Shown piece by piece: positions 7,938 through 16,339 of a stretch of 64,000 bases of DNA. The stretch is from Chitinophaga filiformis (GTDB lineage Bacteria > Bacteroidota > Bacteroidia > Chitinophagales > Chitinophagaceae). The position numbers were made by a program, and so were the translations under genes. Each line of letters starts with the position of its first letter. Position 1 is the stretch's first letter. The stretch lies in the NCBI RefSeq assembly GCF_021646545.1, contig NZ_JAKIRP010000014.1, forward strand, positions 182,969 through 246,968, in the 5' to 3' direction. The notes beneath the pieces are model-generated. The model had not been told where the DNA came from. It ran no database searches and saw only the letters and a list, made by a program, of their open reading frames with translations.

Positions 7938-8315
7938 TTATCTGAAATGAGATTTTTTATATTTCTCGTAGTGTGTTTTTAATTCATCCAGTTCGATATC
8001 CAGCAGGTAGATATTGCGGAAGAACTGTGGCAGCTCATTGGCCAGGAAGCGTTCTTTCTTCAGTTGCTTTATTTTCTTTCCTGCGTTGGTAGCCACGAAG
8101 TAACCGATCCCTCTTTTGTTATAGATGATCTCGTACTGCTGCAGATATTCACAGGTGCGCATAACAGTATTGGGGTTCACTTCCAGCTGCACTGCCAGCT
8201 CGCGCACAGAAGGAATTCTATCTTCCGTCTTCCACTTATCCAACAATATCTGTTCACACATATGATCTGCGATCTGGAGATAAATCGCTTGTGATTCTTT
8301 GAATTCCATAAACAA
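7938..8315 (-). CDS. GntR-family regulator, YtrA type
   Basis: A 125-residue transcription factor: winged helix-turn-helix at residues 4-75 (QIADHMCEQIL, RIPSVRELAVQLEVNPNTVMRTCEYL, GIGYFVA) followed by only a short helical tail, the hallmark of the YtrA subfamily that controls neighbouring ABC transporters. It lies third in an operon with the ATPase and permease. The perfect inverted repeat before the operon (10030-10053) is its probable operator, so autoregulation is likely. A second ATG two codons in is also possible. The inducer is unknown; homologues in Bacillus respond to cell-wall-active antibiotics (established for other members only). Confidence 0.92.
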   Translation of the reverse strand: MFMEFKESQAIYLQIADHMCEQILLDKWKTEDRIPSVRELAVQLEVNPNTVMRTCEYLQQYEIIYNKRGIGYFVATNAGKKIKQLKKERFLANELPQFFRNIYLLDIELDELKTHYEKYKKSHFR

Positions 8316-8340
8316 TTTTTTTAAACGGGCATAACCTTAA

Positions 8341-9168
8341 TTACATCTCTTTATCTCTTAGCCGCATGTATCCCAAGGTCCAGATCATAGGCGTGAGCAG
8401 GTATTTCGCGAAGAATAACAACCCGTCTCTCATTGATGATGGCAACATCAGGAATTTGTGTGTCTGGGGCTCGTATTGTGAAGGATGTTCGCCCAACATT
8501 ATGTTAATGCCGATGAATGGGAAATGAGCGTTCCAGCTAACCATGCGGTTGCCAAAGAAGGCATAAGAGAAGAGCATATTCAGGAAGTAGAGCGACAGCA
8601 GGAACACCACAAAGAGGAATACTGTTTTGATCAAACTATACTTCTGAAAATAAACAGCACCCAGCAACATGACAGCTTGTGCGAATAACCATGCGTAGTA
8701 GAAGTACACCAGATGATCATCCGCAAATGCCTGACCAAGATCATTTTTCATATGTTGGCCGGTATTCCGTGCCAGGATCGCGTCTATACCAAGATAAGCG
8801 AGATAAAAAGCGATATGATAGAGCACCAGGAAACCTATTGTCGTCACCAGTAATGTGCTCAGATATTTCTCCAGTTGTGAAGCCGGAAATAAGAGGTAAT
8901 CTATTCCCTGCTGTTTATTAGACAGCTCACTGAAGGAAAGGCTTGTGAAGATGAGTCCTGTTGTGAACAATCCCATAAAATACATGGGTATTAATCTGCT
9001 GATGGCAGGTTGTACCCTGAAATTGTCGGATAAGTTGAATAGCAGTATTGTTATCAACAACACTGTCAAAACAATTACTGACATACCATAGATGCGGTAA
9101 TTGTCGACCAGATGCTTTCGCATATAGAGGCCAAAACGGCCTGCACTAAAAACGTTATTTGTTTGCAT
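8341..9168 (-). CDS. ABC transporter permease (ABC-2-like)
   Basis: A 275-residue membrane protein with about six hydrophobic segments (IVLTVLLITILLFNL, YFMGLFTTGLIFTSLSF, LLVTTIGFLVLYHIAFYLAY, FLFVVFLLSLYFLNML). It starts 14 bases after the ATPase gene stop and precedes the GntR gene by 25 bases. It lacks any ATPase motif, so it is the membrane partner of the ATPase at 9183. The substrate is unknown. Confidence 0.85.
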   Translation of the reverse strand: MQTNNVFSAGRFGLYMRKHLVDNYRIYGMSVIVLTVLLITILLFNLSDNFRVQPAISRLIPMYFMGLFTTGLIFTSLSFSELSNKQQGIDYLLFPASQLEKYLSTLLVTTIGFLVLYHIAFYLAYLGIDAILARNTGQHMKNDLGQAFADDHLVYFYYAWLFAQAVMLLGAVYFQKYSLIKTVFLFVVFLLSLYFLNMLFSYAFFGNRMVSWNAHFPFIGINIMLGEHPSQYEPQTHKFLMLPSSMRDGLLFFAKYLLTPMIWTLGYMRLRDKEM

Positions 9169-9182
9169 AAGGAGTTACAGTG

Positions 9183-10016
9183 TTAGTTAAAGATTTGAGA
9201 GATGCTTTCACGTTTTTCCAGTACAGCATTGAACAGCAGTTCCATATCAATGCGACTGTGCTCTGCACCTTCATTTGGTGTGATAATGGCATGTCCGCGG
9301 ATGGAGCTATCGGAGAACAGTACATTCCTGGCATCAGCCATATTCGTTACGTTCTTAAAACAGAGCCTGTCGGTAACTGCTTCTACGTTCTGGCGGAAGA
9401 TGATCTTATGATCATCGATGATCACGATGCTGTCAATCAGGTTATCCAGATCGCGCACCTGGTGAGTAGATATCACGATGCATCTATCATCGCTTACGGC
9501 AGCAGCGATCACTTTACGGAACTGGCTTTTGGAGGGAATGTCCAGGCCATTGGTAGGTTCGTCCAGTATCAATGCTTTCGTATTAGTGGCCAGGGCAAAG
9601 CTGATCAGCACTTTCTTTTTTTGTCCGTAAGACATTTCGGTTAGTCGCTGGTCTACCGGAATGTGGAATTCTTCCAGGTAGTTATGAAACGCTTTGCGGT
9701 CGAAATGAGGGTAGAAAGGAGCATAGGTACTAAGATATCGTTTGATGTGTACCTGTGGCAGGTAAAATTCTTCAGGGACCATAAACAGGTTCTGCAAAAA
9801 AGCCGGTTGCCGGTAGCGGGCTTCAAAGCCCATCACATTGCAATGGCCTTGCTGTGGAAATAGTAAACCGGCCATATGCTTTAGCAGGCTGGATTTACCG
9901 GCTCCATTCTTGCCCAGTAAACCGTAGATGTGGCCAGCTTCCAGTTGCAGGTTCAGATTCTCGAAGAGGGGTTTGTTCTTGCGGTAGCTAAATGAGAGAT
10001 TCTGGATGGATATCAT
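9183..10016 (-). CDS. ABC transporter ATP-binding protein
   Basis: A 277-residue ATPase, first gene of the four-gene reverse operon. Walker A is GKNGAGKSS (about residue 36). The signature is MSYGQKKKV, where SYGQK replaces the usual SGGQ, common in this subgroup. Walker B is ALILDEPTNGLD and the switch His is in STHQ. A short C-terminal region follows. Its start codon lies 14 bases downstream of the inverted-repeat operator. Confidence 0.95.
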   Translation of the reverse strand: MISIQNLSFSYRKNKPLFENLNLQLEAGHIYGLLGKNGAGKSSLLKHMAGLLFPQQGHCNVMGFEARYRQPAFLQNLFMVPEEFYLPQVHIKRYLSTYAPFYPHFDRKAFHNYLEEFHIPVDQRLTEMSYGQKKKVLISFALATNTKALILDEPTNGLDIPSKSQFRKVIAAAVSDDRCIVISTHQVRDLDNLIDSIVIIDDHKIIFRQNVEAVTDRLCFKNVTNMADARNVLFSDSSIRGHAIITPNEGAEHSRIDMELLFNAVLEKRESISQIFN

Positions 10017-10029
10017 AGCTTAGTGATTT

Positions 10030-10053
10030 AGTGTACTACATATCTAGTACACT
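10030..10053 (-). promoter_or_regulatory. Probable GntR (YtrA-type) operator, perfect inverted repeat
   Basis: AGTGTACTA and TAGTACACT form a perfect 9-base inverted repeat around a 6-base CATATC centre. It sits directly downstream of the -7 element, where bound regulator would block initiation, and 14 bases before the ATPase start codon. Confidence 0.7.
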
Positions 10054-10054
10054 G

Positions 10055-10087
10055 TAAATGTATGAACCTTTTTTCCATAATTCCAAA
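10055..10087 (-). promoter_or_regulatory. Promoter of the GntR/ABC operon
   Basis: Reading the reverse strand: TTTG (10087-10084), a 21-base spacer, then TACATTTA (10062-10055), one base off TAnnTTTG. The operator repeat begins two bases later. Confidence 0.55.
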
Positions 10088-10210
10088 AAAAATTATGGAG
10101 GGGGCAGAAAACTACTCCCTCGGATAAGTACTTTTCAGGGTCTTAACGTTTAGTTATCAACATCTTGCTATTGTAGAAGCATTTCTATACATTAAAACTT
10201 TTTAATAGGT

Positions 10211-10218
10211 TATATTTG
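10211..10218 (+). promoter_or_regulatory. -7 element (TATATTTG) for the 10247 gene
   Basis: Exact TAnnTTTG match 29 bases before the ATG at 10247. It makes the upstream in-frame ATG at 10220 an unlikely start because that would sit at the transcription start. No -33 TTTG is seen. Confidence 0.45.
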
Positions 10219-10246
10219 CTTGTGGTTTAAACTAAAAATAACTCCT

Positions 10247-11317
10247 ATGAAAGGCCCTATAGCAGCCTTGCTTTGTTTAAGCCTTTTATTTTCAGCGATT
10301 ACGGCATCCGCGCAGTTCGTAAAAACGAAAGACCTGGAGAAGATGAAAAAAAGGACAAGGGTCCTGGTGGTGAAAGAAAAACCTGATAAGAAGATCTTAA
10401 AGCAACTCGCCCGTAGTTCGCCTGAAATGGCAAATGCATATAAGCAGGCTATCAAACAGTTAAATCAGGACTTCCCTGAAGCAGTCAGGCAATTCTGGAC
10501 AGTGAACGGCAACGCAACTATTGAAGTGCGAACAGAAAAGGAAATTGAAAGAATCCGCAAGAAGAATGACAGGAGCAGCATTGTGATGGATTGTCAGTCT
10601 TTGCATGTCAAGCCTGGCGTAAAAAGCCGCTATTCCAAATACACGCGTACCTATACCAGCGCCCTCGTATGGCAGAAGGATAGTAAAGATCTCAGCATCC
10701 CGGTCATTAATATGACCTTTATAGAAAATGACCTTCAGTATCCTTTTTACATCCAGAACATGTCTGACAGGTTCCCGGATTTTGTTGATCTGGCGGTAGG
10801 TCTGCGCCTGGCCACCTTTGTCTTTAATGAGCAGCTGGACGGCAAATCTTCCACCATTCTGCAGAAAGAGATCAAACACAATGCGGTGCTGATGAAAGGT
10901 AAGACCCTGGTGTTGTGTAAGGAATGGCTGGACGAAACGTTTGAGGCCAAGACAGCCAAGCAGGACTATCCCTACCCCATCCGTTATGTGAACCAGGAGG
11001 AACTGGAAGGGTTGATCCGCAAGGACGTATACGATAGCGCGGTAGTGGCTTATGTACCTGCAGGTGTATTCTCCACTTTCGACCGTAATGCGCCCAGCAT
11101 GGAAGTGCATGTACCGGTAGTTTTTGATCCGGTGAACGGGATGCCCCTTTGTCATTCTGATATCAGCGACCAGATGTTCCAGGCCTGGGGGTTTTCACTC
11201 ATTCCCAGGATGGGAAAGACCGTCGTCGGGTTTAAAAAGATCCGGAATGAGGATATCCGGAACTTTGCGAAGTCCATCAATGAAGGAGAGGAAATAGATA
11301 TTACCCGTATAAAATAA
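10247..11317 (+). CDS. Exported protein of unknown function
   Basis: A 356-residue protein with a Sec signal peptide (AALLCLSLLFSAITASAQ, cleavage near residue 23). The mature part starts with a charged Lys-rich region (TKDLEKMKKRTRVLVVKEK), which could hold a short helix. It continues as a mixed alpha/beta globular domain with an aromatic patch (YSKYTRTYTSALVWQ) and the C-terminal stretch FSLIPRMGKTVVGFKKIR. No catalytic motif is recognised. The start at 10247 is preferred over 10220 because it gives a normal signal peptide and lies downstream of the promoter. It is transcribed alone, divergently from the GntR/ABC operon, and ends at a strong terminator. Confidence 0.8.
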   Translation: MKGPIAALLCLSLLFSAITASAQFVKTKDLEKMKKRTRVLVVKEKPDKKILKQLARSSPEMANAYKQAIKQLNQDFPEAVRQFWTVNGNATIEVRTEKEIERIRKKNDRSSIVMDCQSLHVKPGVKSRYSKYTRTYTSALVWQKDSKDLSIPVINMTFIENDLQYPFYIQNMSDRFPDFVDLAVGLRLATFVFNEQLDGKSSTILQKEIKHNAVLMKGKTLVLCKEWLDETFEAKTAKQDYPYPIRYVNQEELEGLIRKDVYDSAVVAYVPAGVFSTFDRNAPSMEVHVPVVFDPVNGMPLCHSDISDQMFQAWGFSLIPRMGKTVVGFKKIRNEDIRNFAKSINEGEEIDITRIK

Positions 11318-11318
11318 C

Positions 11319-11354
11319 AGAAGCGCCTCACGGATTGTGAGGCGCTTCTTTTTT
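11319..11354 (+). terminator. Rho-independent terminator
   Basis: Perfect 12-base stem AGAAGCGCCTCA / TGAGGCGCTTCT with loop CGGATTG and a run of six T. It starts one base after the stop of the exported protein gene. Confidence 0.9.
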
Positions 11355-11372
11355 ATCCTTATTCCTGATTGA

Positions 11373-12650
11373 CTACAATTCAGGATACAGTGAGAACTGT
11401 TTCATAAAGTCGTTCACTGAACCTCTTACTTTGGTGATAAGCGCTTCATTATCAGCATCCATCAGCAATTCATCGATCCAGGATACTACCTGTGGCATGT
11501 GCTCTTCTTTCATACCGCGGGTGGTGATAGCTGGTACGCCAACGCGGATACCGGAAGTCACGAAAGCAGATTTGTCATCGAAAGGCACCATGTTCTTGTT
11601 CACTGTGATGTCTGCTTTTACCAGCACCTGTTCTGCCTTTTTACCGGAGATGTTCTTATTACGCAGGTCGATCAGCATCAGGTGGTTGTCGGTACCGCCA
11701 GACACGATCTCATAACCTTTCTCAACGAATGCCTTAGACATTGCCTGAGCGTTTCTGATGATCTGTTTTGCGTATACATCGTATTCGTCAGTCAGGATCT
11801 CGAAGAAAGAAACTGCTTTAGCAGCAATTACATGCTCCAGCGGACCGCCCTGAATACCCGGGAATACAGCGGTGTCGATCAGTGAGCTCATCATGCGGAT
11901 CTCACCTTTTGGTGTTTTCAGACCGAATGGATTTTCAAAGTCTTTACCCATCATGATCAGACCACCACGAGGACCACGCAATGTTTTATGGGTAGTGGTA
12001 GTTACGAAATGACAATGTTCGAACGGAGAGTTCAGTAATCCTTTAGCGATCAGACCAGCAGGATGCGCGATATCTGCCATTACGAAGGCGCCTACCTGAT
12101 CAGCGATCTGGCGGATGCGTTTATAATCCCAGTCACGGCTGTAAGCAGAAGCACCACACACGATCAGTTGAGGTTTTTCTTTCAGCGCGATCTCTTCCAT
12201 TTTATCGTACTCTATCAGGCCGGTTTCTTTATTCACACCATAAGAGAATGGCTGATATAACTTACCTGAGTAGTTTACCGGAGAGCCGTGGGTGAGGTGA
12301 CCGCCCATGCTCAGGTCCAGTCCCAGGATCTTATCGCCTGGTTTCAGTATAGCCAGCATTACGGCAGCATTTGCCTGCGCGCCGGAGTGTGGCTGTACGT
12401 TTGCATATTCTGCCTTGAAGATCTGCTTAGCCCTGTCAATAGCCAGTTGTTCGCTCTGGTCTACGATTTCACAGCCACCATAATATCTACGTCCCGGATA
12501 GCCTTCCGCATATTTGTTGGTCAGCACGGTACCCATAGCCTGCATTACCTGCAGACTGGTAAAGTTTTCCGATGCAATCAATTCAATGCCATGACGCTGG
12601 CGCTCCAGCTCCTGGCCGATGATATTAAATATTTGCAGATCTCTTTGCAT
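11373..12650 (-). CDS. glyA: Serine hydroxymethyltransferase
   Basis: A 425-residue PLP enzyme interconverting serine and glycine with tetrahydrofolate, the main source of one-carbon units. Visible hallmarks: ELERQRHGIELIASENF at the N terminus, NKYAEGYPGRRYYGGCE, HSGAQANAAV, and the PLP-lysine motif THKTLRGPRGG. The frame is open to 12704, but the conserved protein starts at MQRDLQIFNII. The exact -7 box TACCTTTG at 12682-12675 lies between the two ATGs, so the upstream one would precede the transcript. It is convergent with the gene at 10247. Confidence 0.97.
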   Translation of the reverse strand: MQRDLQIFNIIGQELERQRHGIELIASENFTSLQVMQAMGTVLTNKYAEGYPGRRYYGGCEIVDQSEQLAIDRAKQIFKAEYANVQPHSGAQANAAVMLAILKPGDKILGLDLSMGGHLTHGSPVNYSGKLYQPFSYGVNKETGLIEYDKMEEIALKEKPQLIVCGASAYSRDWDYKRIRQIADQVGAFVMADIAHPAGLIAKGLLNSPFEHCHFVTTTTHKTLRGPRGGLIMMGKDFENPFGLKTPKGEIRMMSSLIDTAVFPGIQGGPLEHVIAAKAVSFFEILTDEYDVYAKQIIRNAQAMSKAFVEKGYEIVSGGTDNHLMLIDLRNKNISGKKAEQVLVKADITVNKNMVPFDDKSAFVTSGIRVGVPAITTRGMKEEHMPQVVSWIDELLMDADNEALITKVRGSVNDFMKQFSLYPEL

Positions 12651-12674
12651 TGTATGTACGTTGAAAATTTGGTG

Positions 12675-12682
12675 CAAAGGTA
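12675..12682 (-). promoter_or_regulatory. -7 element of glyA (TACCTTTG)
   Basis: Exact TAnnTTTG match on the reverse strand, 25 bases before the glyA ATG. It decides the start codon. No good -33 element is seen. Confidence 0.55.
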
Positions 12683-12772
12683 ATCGAATTTGCGAATAGT
12701 GCATAGTGAATAAAGGATACCAGGTAGATTTTTTCGCTACAAAAACACATTAACATAGTTATAAATACTAGA

Positions 12773-12840
12773 AAAGTCCATCGTCCATAGACGATAGTTC
12801 AAGCTCCTGGCAACTGTTCCTGTTGTCCCTATGGACTATT
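12773..12840 (+). repeat. Nested inverted repeats before the nucleotidyltransferase gene
   Basis: AGTCCAT (12775-12781) pairs with ATGGACT (12831-12837), and ATCGTC-CATA-GACGAT (12780-12795) forms a second hairpin inside. The outer stem is followed by ATTTTCATTTTTTG, terminator-like. No gene ends upstream on this strand, so it may be a leader structure. Confidence 0.35.
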
Positions 12841-12909
12841 TTCATTTTTTGTTCTACCTTCACGCCCTCGTACGAGAACGAGACGGATCATTTAAACTAA
12901 CCTGCGTAC

Positions 12910-13899
12910 ATGAAGGCCATTATACCTGTAGCCGGTGCTGGCACCAAGCTACGTCCTCATACATATACACAGCCGAAAGCATTGATTCCCCTTGCGGGCA
13001 GAACTATATTAAGTATCATCATTGATCAGCTGGCGGAAGCTGGTATTACGGAATTCGTGTTTGTCATAGGATACCTGGGTGAGAAGATCCAGCACTACGT
13101 ACAAAAGAAATATCCGCATTTGACCTGTCACTTTGTGCAGCAGAACAGTCGTGAAGGTACAGGGCACGCCATCCTGCTGACCAGGCAGGTAGTGCAGGAT
13201 GATGAGATACTGATCGTACTGGGCGACACTATCTGTGAAGGCAACTTCCAGGAACTGATCGCCGCACCTGTGTCTATGCTCGGCCTGAAGAAAGTAGATG
13301 ATCCCCGTAATTTCGGTGTGGCTGAATTGAATGAGGACCACAACATCATCCGGGTGGTGGAAAAACCACAGATCCCTAAGTCCAATCTGGCCCTTGTAGG
13401 GGTTTATAAAATAAAGGAAACCGCACAGCTATACGATTGCCTGGAACAGAATATCCTGAACCAGAAGAAGTCGCACGACGAATTTCAGCTGACAGACGCC
13501 CTCCAGTGTATGATAGAGCATGGCGTCACCTTCAAAACCTTCAAGGTAAGTAACTGGTTTGATTGCGGCCGCAAGGAAACGCTGCTGGAAACGAACGCGA
13601 TCCTGCTGAGTAAATATAAAATGCCCGGCAATGGCTTTCCTTATGAGAATACGATCATTATCCCTCCGGTGAGTATTGCAGAGGGCTGTAATATCAAAAA
13701 CTCCATTATCGGGCCTAATGTGGCAATCGGTGACAATACGGTGATTAACTATTCGATCGTGAAGGATTCGATTATCGGATCGTTCAGTAATTTGTATGAG
13801 GTGGTGTTGAAGTCGTCATTGATCGGTAGTGATGCGAATATTCGTGGTTTGAGCCAGAGTTTGAATATCGGGGATAATACGGAGATTGATCTGGGATGA
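12910..13899 (+). CDS. Sugar-1-phosphate nucleotidyltransferase with left-handed beta-helix domain
   Basis: A 329-residue NDP-sugar pyrophosphorylase. The N-terminal Rossmann-like domain has the nucleotide-binding signature IPVAGAGTKLRPHTYTQPKAL (a variant of GxGTRxRPxT with Lys in place of the first Arg) and the metal-binding LGDTICEG. Substrate-loop features are VEKP and VGVYKI. The C-terminal part (from about residue 245) shows hexapeptide repeats (NIKNSIIGPNVAIGDNTVI, SIIGSFSNLYEVVLKSSLIG). It probably makes an activated sugar for surface polysaccharide or glycosylation, but the sugar cannot be told. It is a single gene, convergent with the toxin/antitoxin pair. Confidence 0.9.
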   Translation: MKAIIPVAGAGTKLRPHTYTQPKALIPLAGRTILSIIIDQLAEAGITEFVFVIGYLGEKIQHYVQKKYPHLTCHFVQQNSREGTGHAILLTRQVVQDDEILIVLGDTICEGNFQELIAAPVSMLGLKKVDDPRNFGVAELNEDHNIIRVVEKPQIPKSNLALVGVYKIKETAQLYDCLEQNILNQKKSHDEFQLTDALQCMIEHGVTFKTFKVSNWFDCGRKETLLETNAILLSKYKMPGNGFPYENTIIIPPVSIAEGCNIKNSIIGPNVAIGDNTVINYSIVKDSIIGSFSNLYEVVLKSSLIGSDANIRGLSQSLNIGDNTEIDLG

Positions 13900-13908
13900 A
13901 AGGATAGA

Positions 13909-14901
13909 TCAGAAATGTTTTAGTTCAAAACTGTATTTATAACTGATAAGCCCTTTCTGTTTGATATTTTCCTTCCAGGCAGTTTCTTTGTGACTGATGT
14001 CTACGATCTGCCTGGTGGTTTTTCCTCCAAATCTTTTTGCCACTTTGGTTATTGTACCAATTTCTGTTTCATCAAAGAGACTGGCTTCCTGTGCCAGGTC
14101 TACTTTACCTTTCCACGAAATCAGCTCCCCAACCTCTTTTTCTATTATATCAATATAATGTTCATTGAACAGAAAATTATACATAGCACCATAATTTTGC
14201 GGGACCGGTCCCCACTCTATGGCGCGGTATGAAATTCCGGTTATACTGCGACCATAATGTTGATAATGGCTGAAATCTGCATAAAACAACAATTTGTTCA
14301 TTCCTGTGACAAAAGGACTAATCAAATGCGCAAAATATCGTGTTATGTAGCCAATCTTTAATAAATTTCCTTTCCGGTAGCCGTTGAACTCATCAGGGTA
14401 TTTGTTGGGAAATATATACCCCTGCATTAAAGAGGCAGCTGCATCTGTTTCTGCTGGAACCCGTTGCAGCTTTTTCTGCACTCTTTCAAATTCATGAGGT
14501 TCCAGCGAGTTTTTAGACAGGTCTAGCAGCTTATTAAATTCAGTTGCATCTTCAGCCATTCTTATCATTCGTCCTGTAGCTACGCTTGGCATTTCGCCGC
14601 TTTCATAATTCCGGTAGACGTTAGCTCCAAGACCCAGCACTTCACTCATTTTAGCAGCACTTAACGCATATTTCTCACGTATGTTCCGGATTTCATCTTT
14701 AAATGGAATACCATATTTTGCCCGGTATGTATTATGTACCTGATTAACGTTTAGAATATCCAGTTCTGTAGTAGTAAATTGTTCTCCACTATCCTCACAC
14801 AGGTAATAATGATACACGATATCAAATGCCTCTTTGCGATATTCCAGCTTGCGGGTTTCTTGTATTAGTCGCACTTTGCCTCCGGTGAATGGACTTTTCA
14901 T
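13909..14901 (-). CDS. Antitoxin: MqsA-like HTH plus SocA/Panacea domain
   Basis: A 330-residue antitoxin-regulator. Residues 1-45 match the MqsA zinc module in layout, but the Cys pairs are mostly lost (MKSPFTGG, YYLCEDSG), so zinc binding is doubtful. Residues 66-115 form an XRE-type helix-turn-helix (IREKYALSAAKMSEVLGLG, YRNYESGEMPS). Residues of about 175-290 match the Panacea/SocA domain (YITRYFAHLISPF, MNKLLFYADFSHYQHYGRSI, ISYRAIEWGPVPQNYGAMYN), known as a versatile toxin-neutralising domain. It starts 4 bases after the toxin gene stop; toxin-first order is as in mqsRA. It probably binds the palindrome at 15284 and represses the pair. Confidence 0.88.
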   Translation of the reverse strand: MKSPFTGGKVRLIQETRKLEYRKEAFDIVYHYYLCEDSGEQFTTTELDILNVNQVHNTYRAKYGIPFKDEIRNIREKYALSAAKMSEVLGLGANVYRNYESGEMPSVATGRMIRMAEDATEFNKLLDLSKNSLEPHEFERVQKKLQRVPAETDAAASLMQGYIFPNKYPDEFNGYRKGNLLKIGYITRYFAHLISPFVTGMNKLLFYADFSHYQHYGRSITGISYRAIEWGPVPQNYGAMYNFLFNEHYIDIIEKEVGELISWKGKVDLAQEASLFDETEIGTITKVAKRFGGKTTRQIVDISHKETAWKENIKQKGLISYKYSFELKHF

Positions 14902-14905
14902 AATA

Positions 14906-15259
14906 TTATCGTTTTTTAAAGGGGTAATTCATATGATGGGCCGCCAGGTGAAATGATATACATATCGCATTAGTTCCATTTACACCCATACTAATTTTTA
15001 TATACACTTCCTGTCGTTTTATCATTTTTCCAAAAACCCACATTTCTGTACCTCCATATAGCTTTTCATCCAATGGGCCTTCACTATAGTCCTCCAATTC
15101 CAATCCTTTTAAGATCTCATTTCTGTATAATGGTGTAATATCCAATTCCAATAAACATTGCACATTTTTTCCTCTGTCATCTCTAAATATTACGCCCCAT
15201 ATACTCATTTTTGTTTTAAACTCCTGCAGAAATGAAAGAACTTTTTGGGATATATCCAT
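14906..15259 (-). CDS. Putative MqsR-like toxin
   Basis: A 117-residue protein located immediately upstream of the antitoxin gene in the same transcript. Segments GLELEDYSEGP, EMWVFGK and EVYIKISMG, and the C-terminal ICISFHLAAHHMNYPF resemble the MqsR/RelE-fold RNase toxins (compare KGLxxxDY and GQVYLKI in MqsR). MqsR-type toxins cut mRNA; the His-rich end may be part of the active site, which is inference. The partner combines MqsA-type HTH and Panacea domains, which supports the assignment. The family link rests on motif pattern and gene order only. Confidence 0.72.
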   Translation of the reverse strand: MDISQKVLSFLQEFKTKMSIWGVIFRDDRGKNVQCLLELDITPLYRNEILKGLELEDYSEGPLDEKLYGGTEMWVFGKMIKRQEVYIKISMGVNGTNAICISFHLAAHHMNYPFKKR

Positions 15260-15283
15260 AAGTATTTATTGGAATCAACAAAA

Positions 15284-15328
15284 CAACTAATTAGTTGCAA
15301 TATTACACCAAATAAACAAAATGTTCAA
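15284..15328 (-). promoter_or_regulatory. Promoter and palindromic operator of the toxin/antitoxin operon
   Basis: CAACTAATTAGTTG (15284-15297) is a perfect 14-base palindrome 25 bases before the toxin start. Directly upstream on the reverse strand are TTG (15328-15326), a 20-base spacer and TAATATTG (15305-15298), one base off the -7 consensus. A regulator on the palindrome would cover the start site. Confidence 0.6.
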
Positions 15329-15403
15329 CTTTTAAACCAAATCATTTTTCGTCTAAAAATATGCTTTGACTTATATTTGTTTCTATAGCTTATTTTCACT
15401 CCC

Positions 15404-16339
15404 ATGAACCGCGTCACGCAACTATTCCACATACAGTATCCGATTATCCAGGCTGGCATGATCTGGGCCAGTGGCTGGCGATTAGCCAGCGCAGTAAGTA
15501 ATGCAGGCGGATTGGGCCTGCTTGGTGCAGGCAGCATGTATCCTGAAGTATTGAGGGAGCACATTCAGAAATGCAAACAGGCAACCACACAACCGTTTGG
15601 TGTCAATATTCCGCTGTTATATCCGGACATTAATAAACTGATCGATATTGTCATAGAAGAACAGGTACCCGTTGTATTCACTTCTGCCGGCAATCCTAAA
15701 ACCTGGACATCCACATTGAAAGCAGCCGGTATCACCGTTGTACACGTAGTATCCAGCGCTCTGTTTGCAGCCAAAAGCGAGGCAGCCGGCGTAGATGCAG
15801 TAGTTGCGGAAGGCTTTGAAGCTGGTGGACATAACGGTCGCGAAGAAACGACGACAATGGTGTTGATCCCTGCTGTATGTGAGAACGTGCAGATACCCGT
15901 TATTGCTGCCGGCGGCATTGGGTCTGGCAGAGCCATGACGGCGGCGTTTGCATTAGGAGCGGAAGGCGTGCAGGTGGGCAGCAGGTTTGTAGCTTCTCCT
16001 GAAGCATCTTCACATCCTCATTTTAAACAGGCTGTACTCGAGGCTAAGGAGGGAGATACCATGCTGGCCCTGAAAAAGCTTACACCCGTAAGATTGCTGA
16101 AGAATACCTTTTTTGAAGCGGTGAAGGCAGCTGAAGATAACGGCGCTGATCCGGAAGTATTAAAAGCCATGCTGGGACGTGCACGTGCAAAGACAGGTAT
16201 GTTTGAAGGCAACCTCGAGGAAGGGGAACTCGAAATCGGGCAGGTAAGTGCATTGATACATACACTTAAACCTGCCGGAGATATCGTTAAAGAAATATGG
16301 GATGAGTTTAATGTAACGAGAAGCAATCTATGCCGCTAA
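15404..16339 (+). CDS. Nitronate monooxygenase / FMN-dependent 2-nitropropane dioxygenase family
   Basis: A 311-residue FMN-binding TIM barrel. Features: YPIIQAGMIWASGWRLASAVSNAGGLG at the N terminus, GVNIP, the FMN/substrate loop AEGFEAGGHNG with the family's conserved His, VIAAGGIGSGRAMTAAFALGAEGVQVGSRF for the phosphate of FMN. It could oxidise nitronates; enoyl-ACP reductase FabK has a very similar fold, so a fatty-acid role cannot be excluded. It is a monocistronic gene whose last four bases overlap the stop of the convergent gene at 16336. Confidence 0.88.
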   Translation: MNRVTQLFHIQYPIIQAGMIWASGWRLASAVSNAGGLGLLGAGSMYPEVLREHIQKCKQATTQPFGVNIPLLYPDINKLIDIVIEEQVPVVFTSAGNPKTWTSTLKAAGITVVHVVSSALFAAKSEAAGVDAVVAEGFEAGGHNGREETTTMVLIPAVCENVQIPVIAAGGIGSGRAMTAAFALGAEGVQVGSRFVASPEASSHPHFKQAVLEAKEGDTMLALKKLTPVRLLKNTFFEAVKAAEDNGADPEVLKAMLGRARAKTGMFEGNLEEGELEIGQVSALIHTLKPAGDIVKEIWDEFNVTRSNLCR

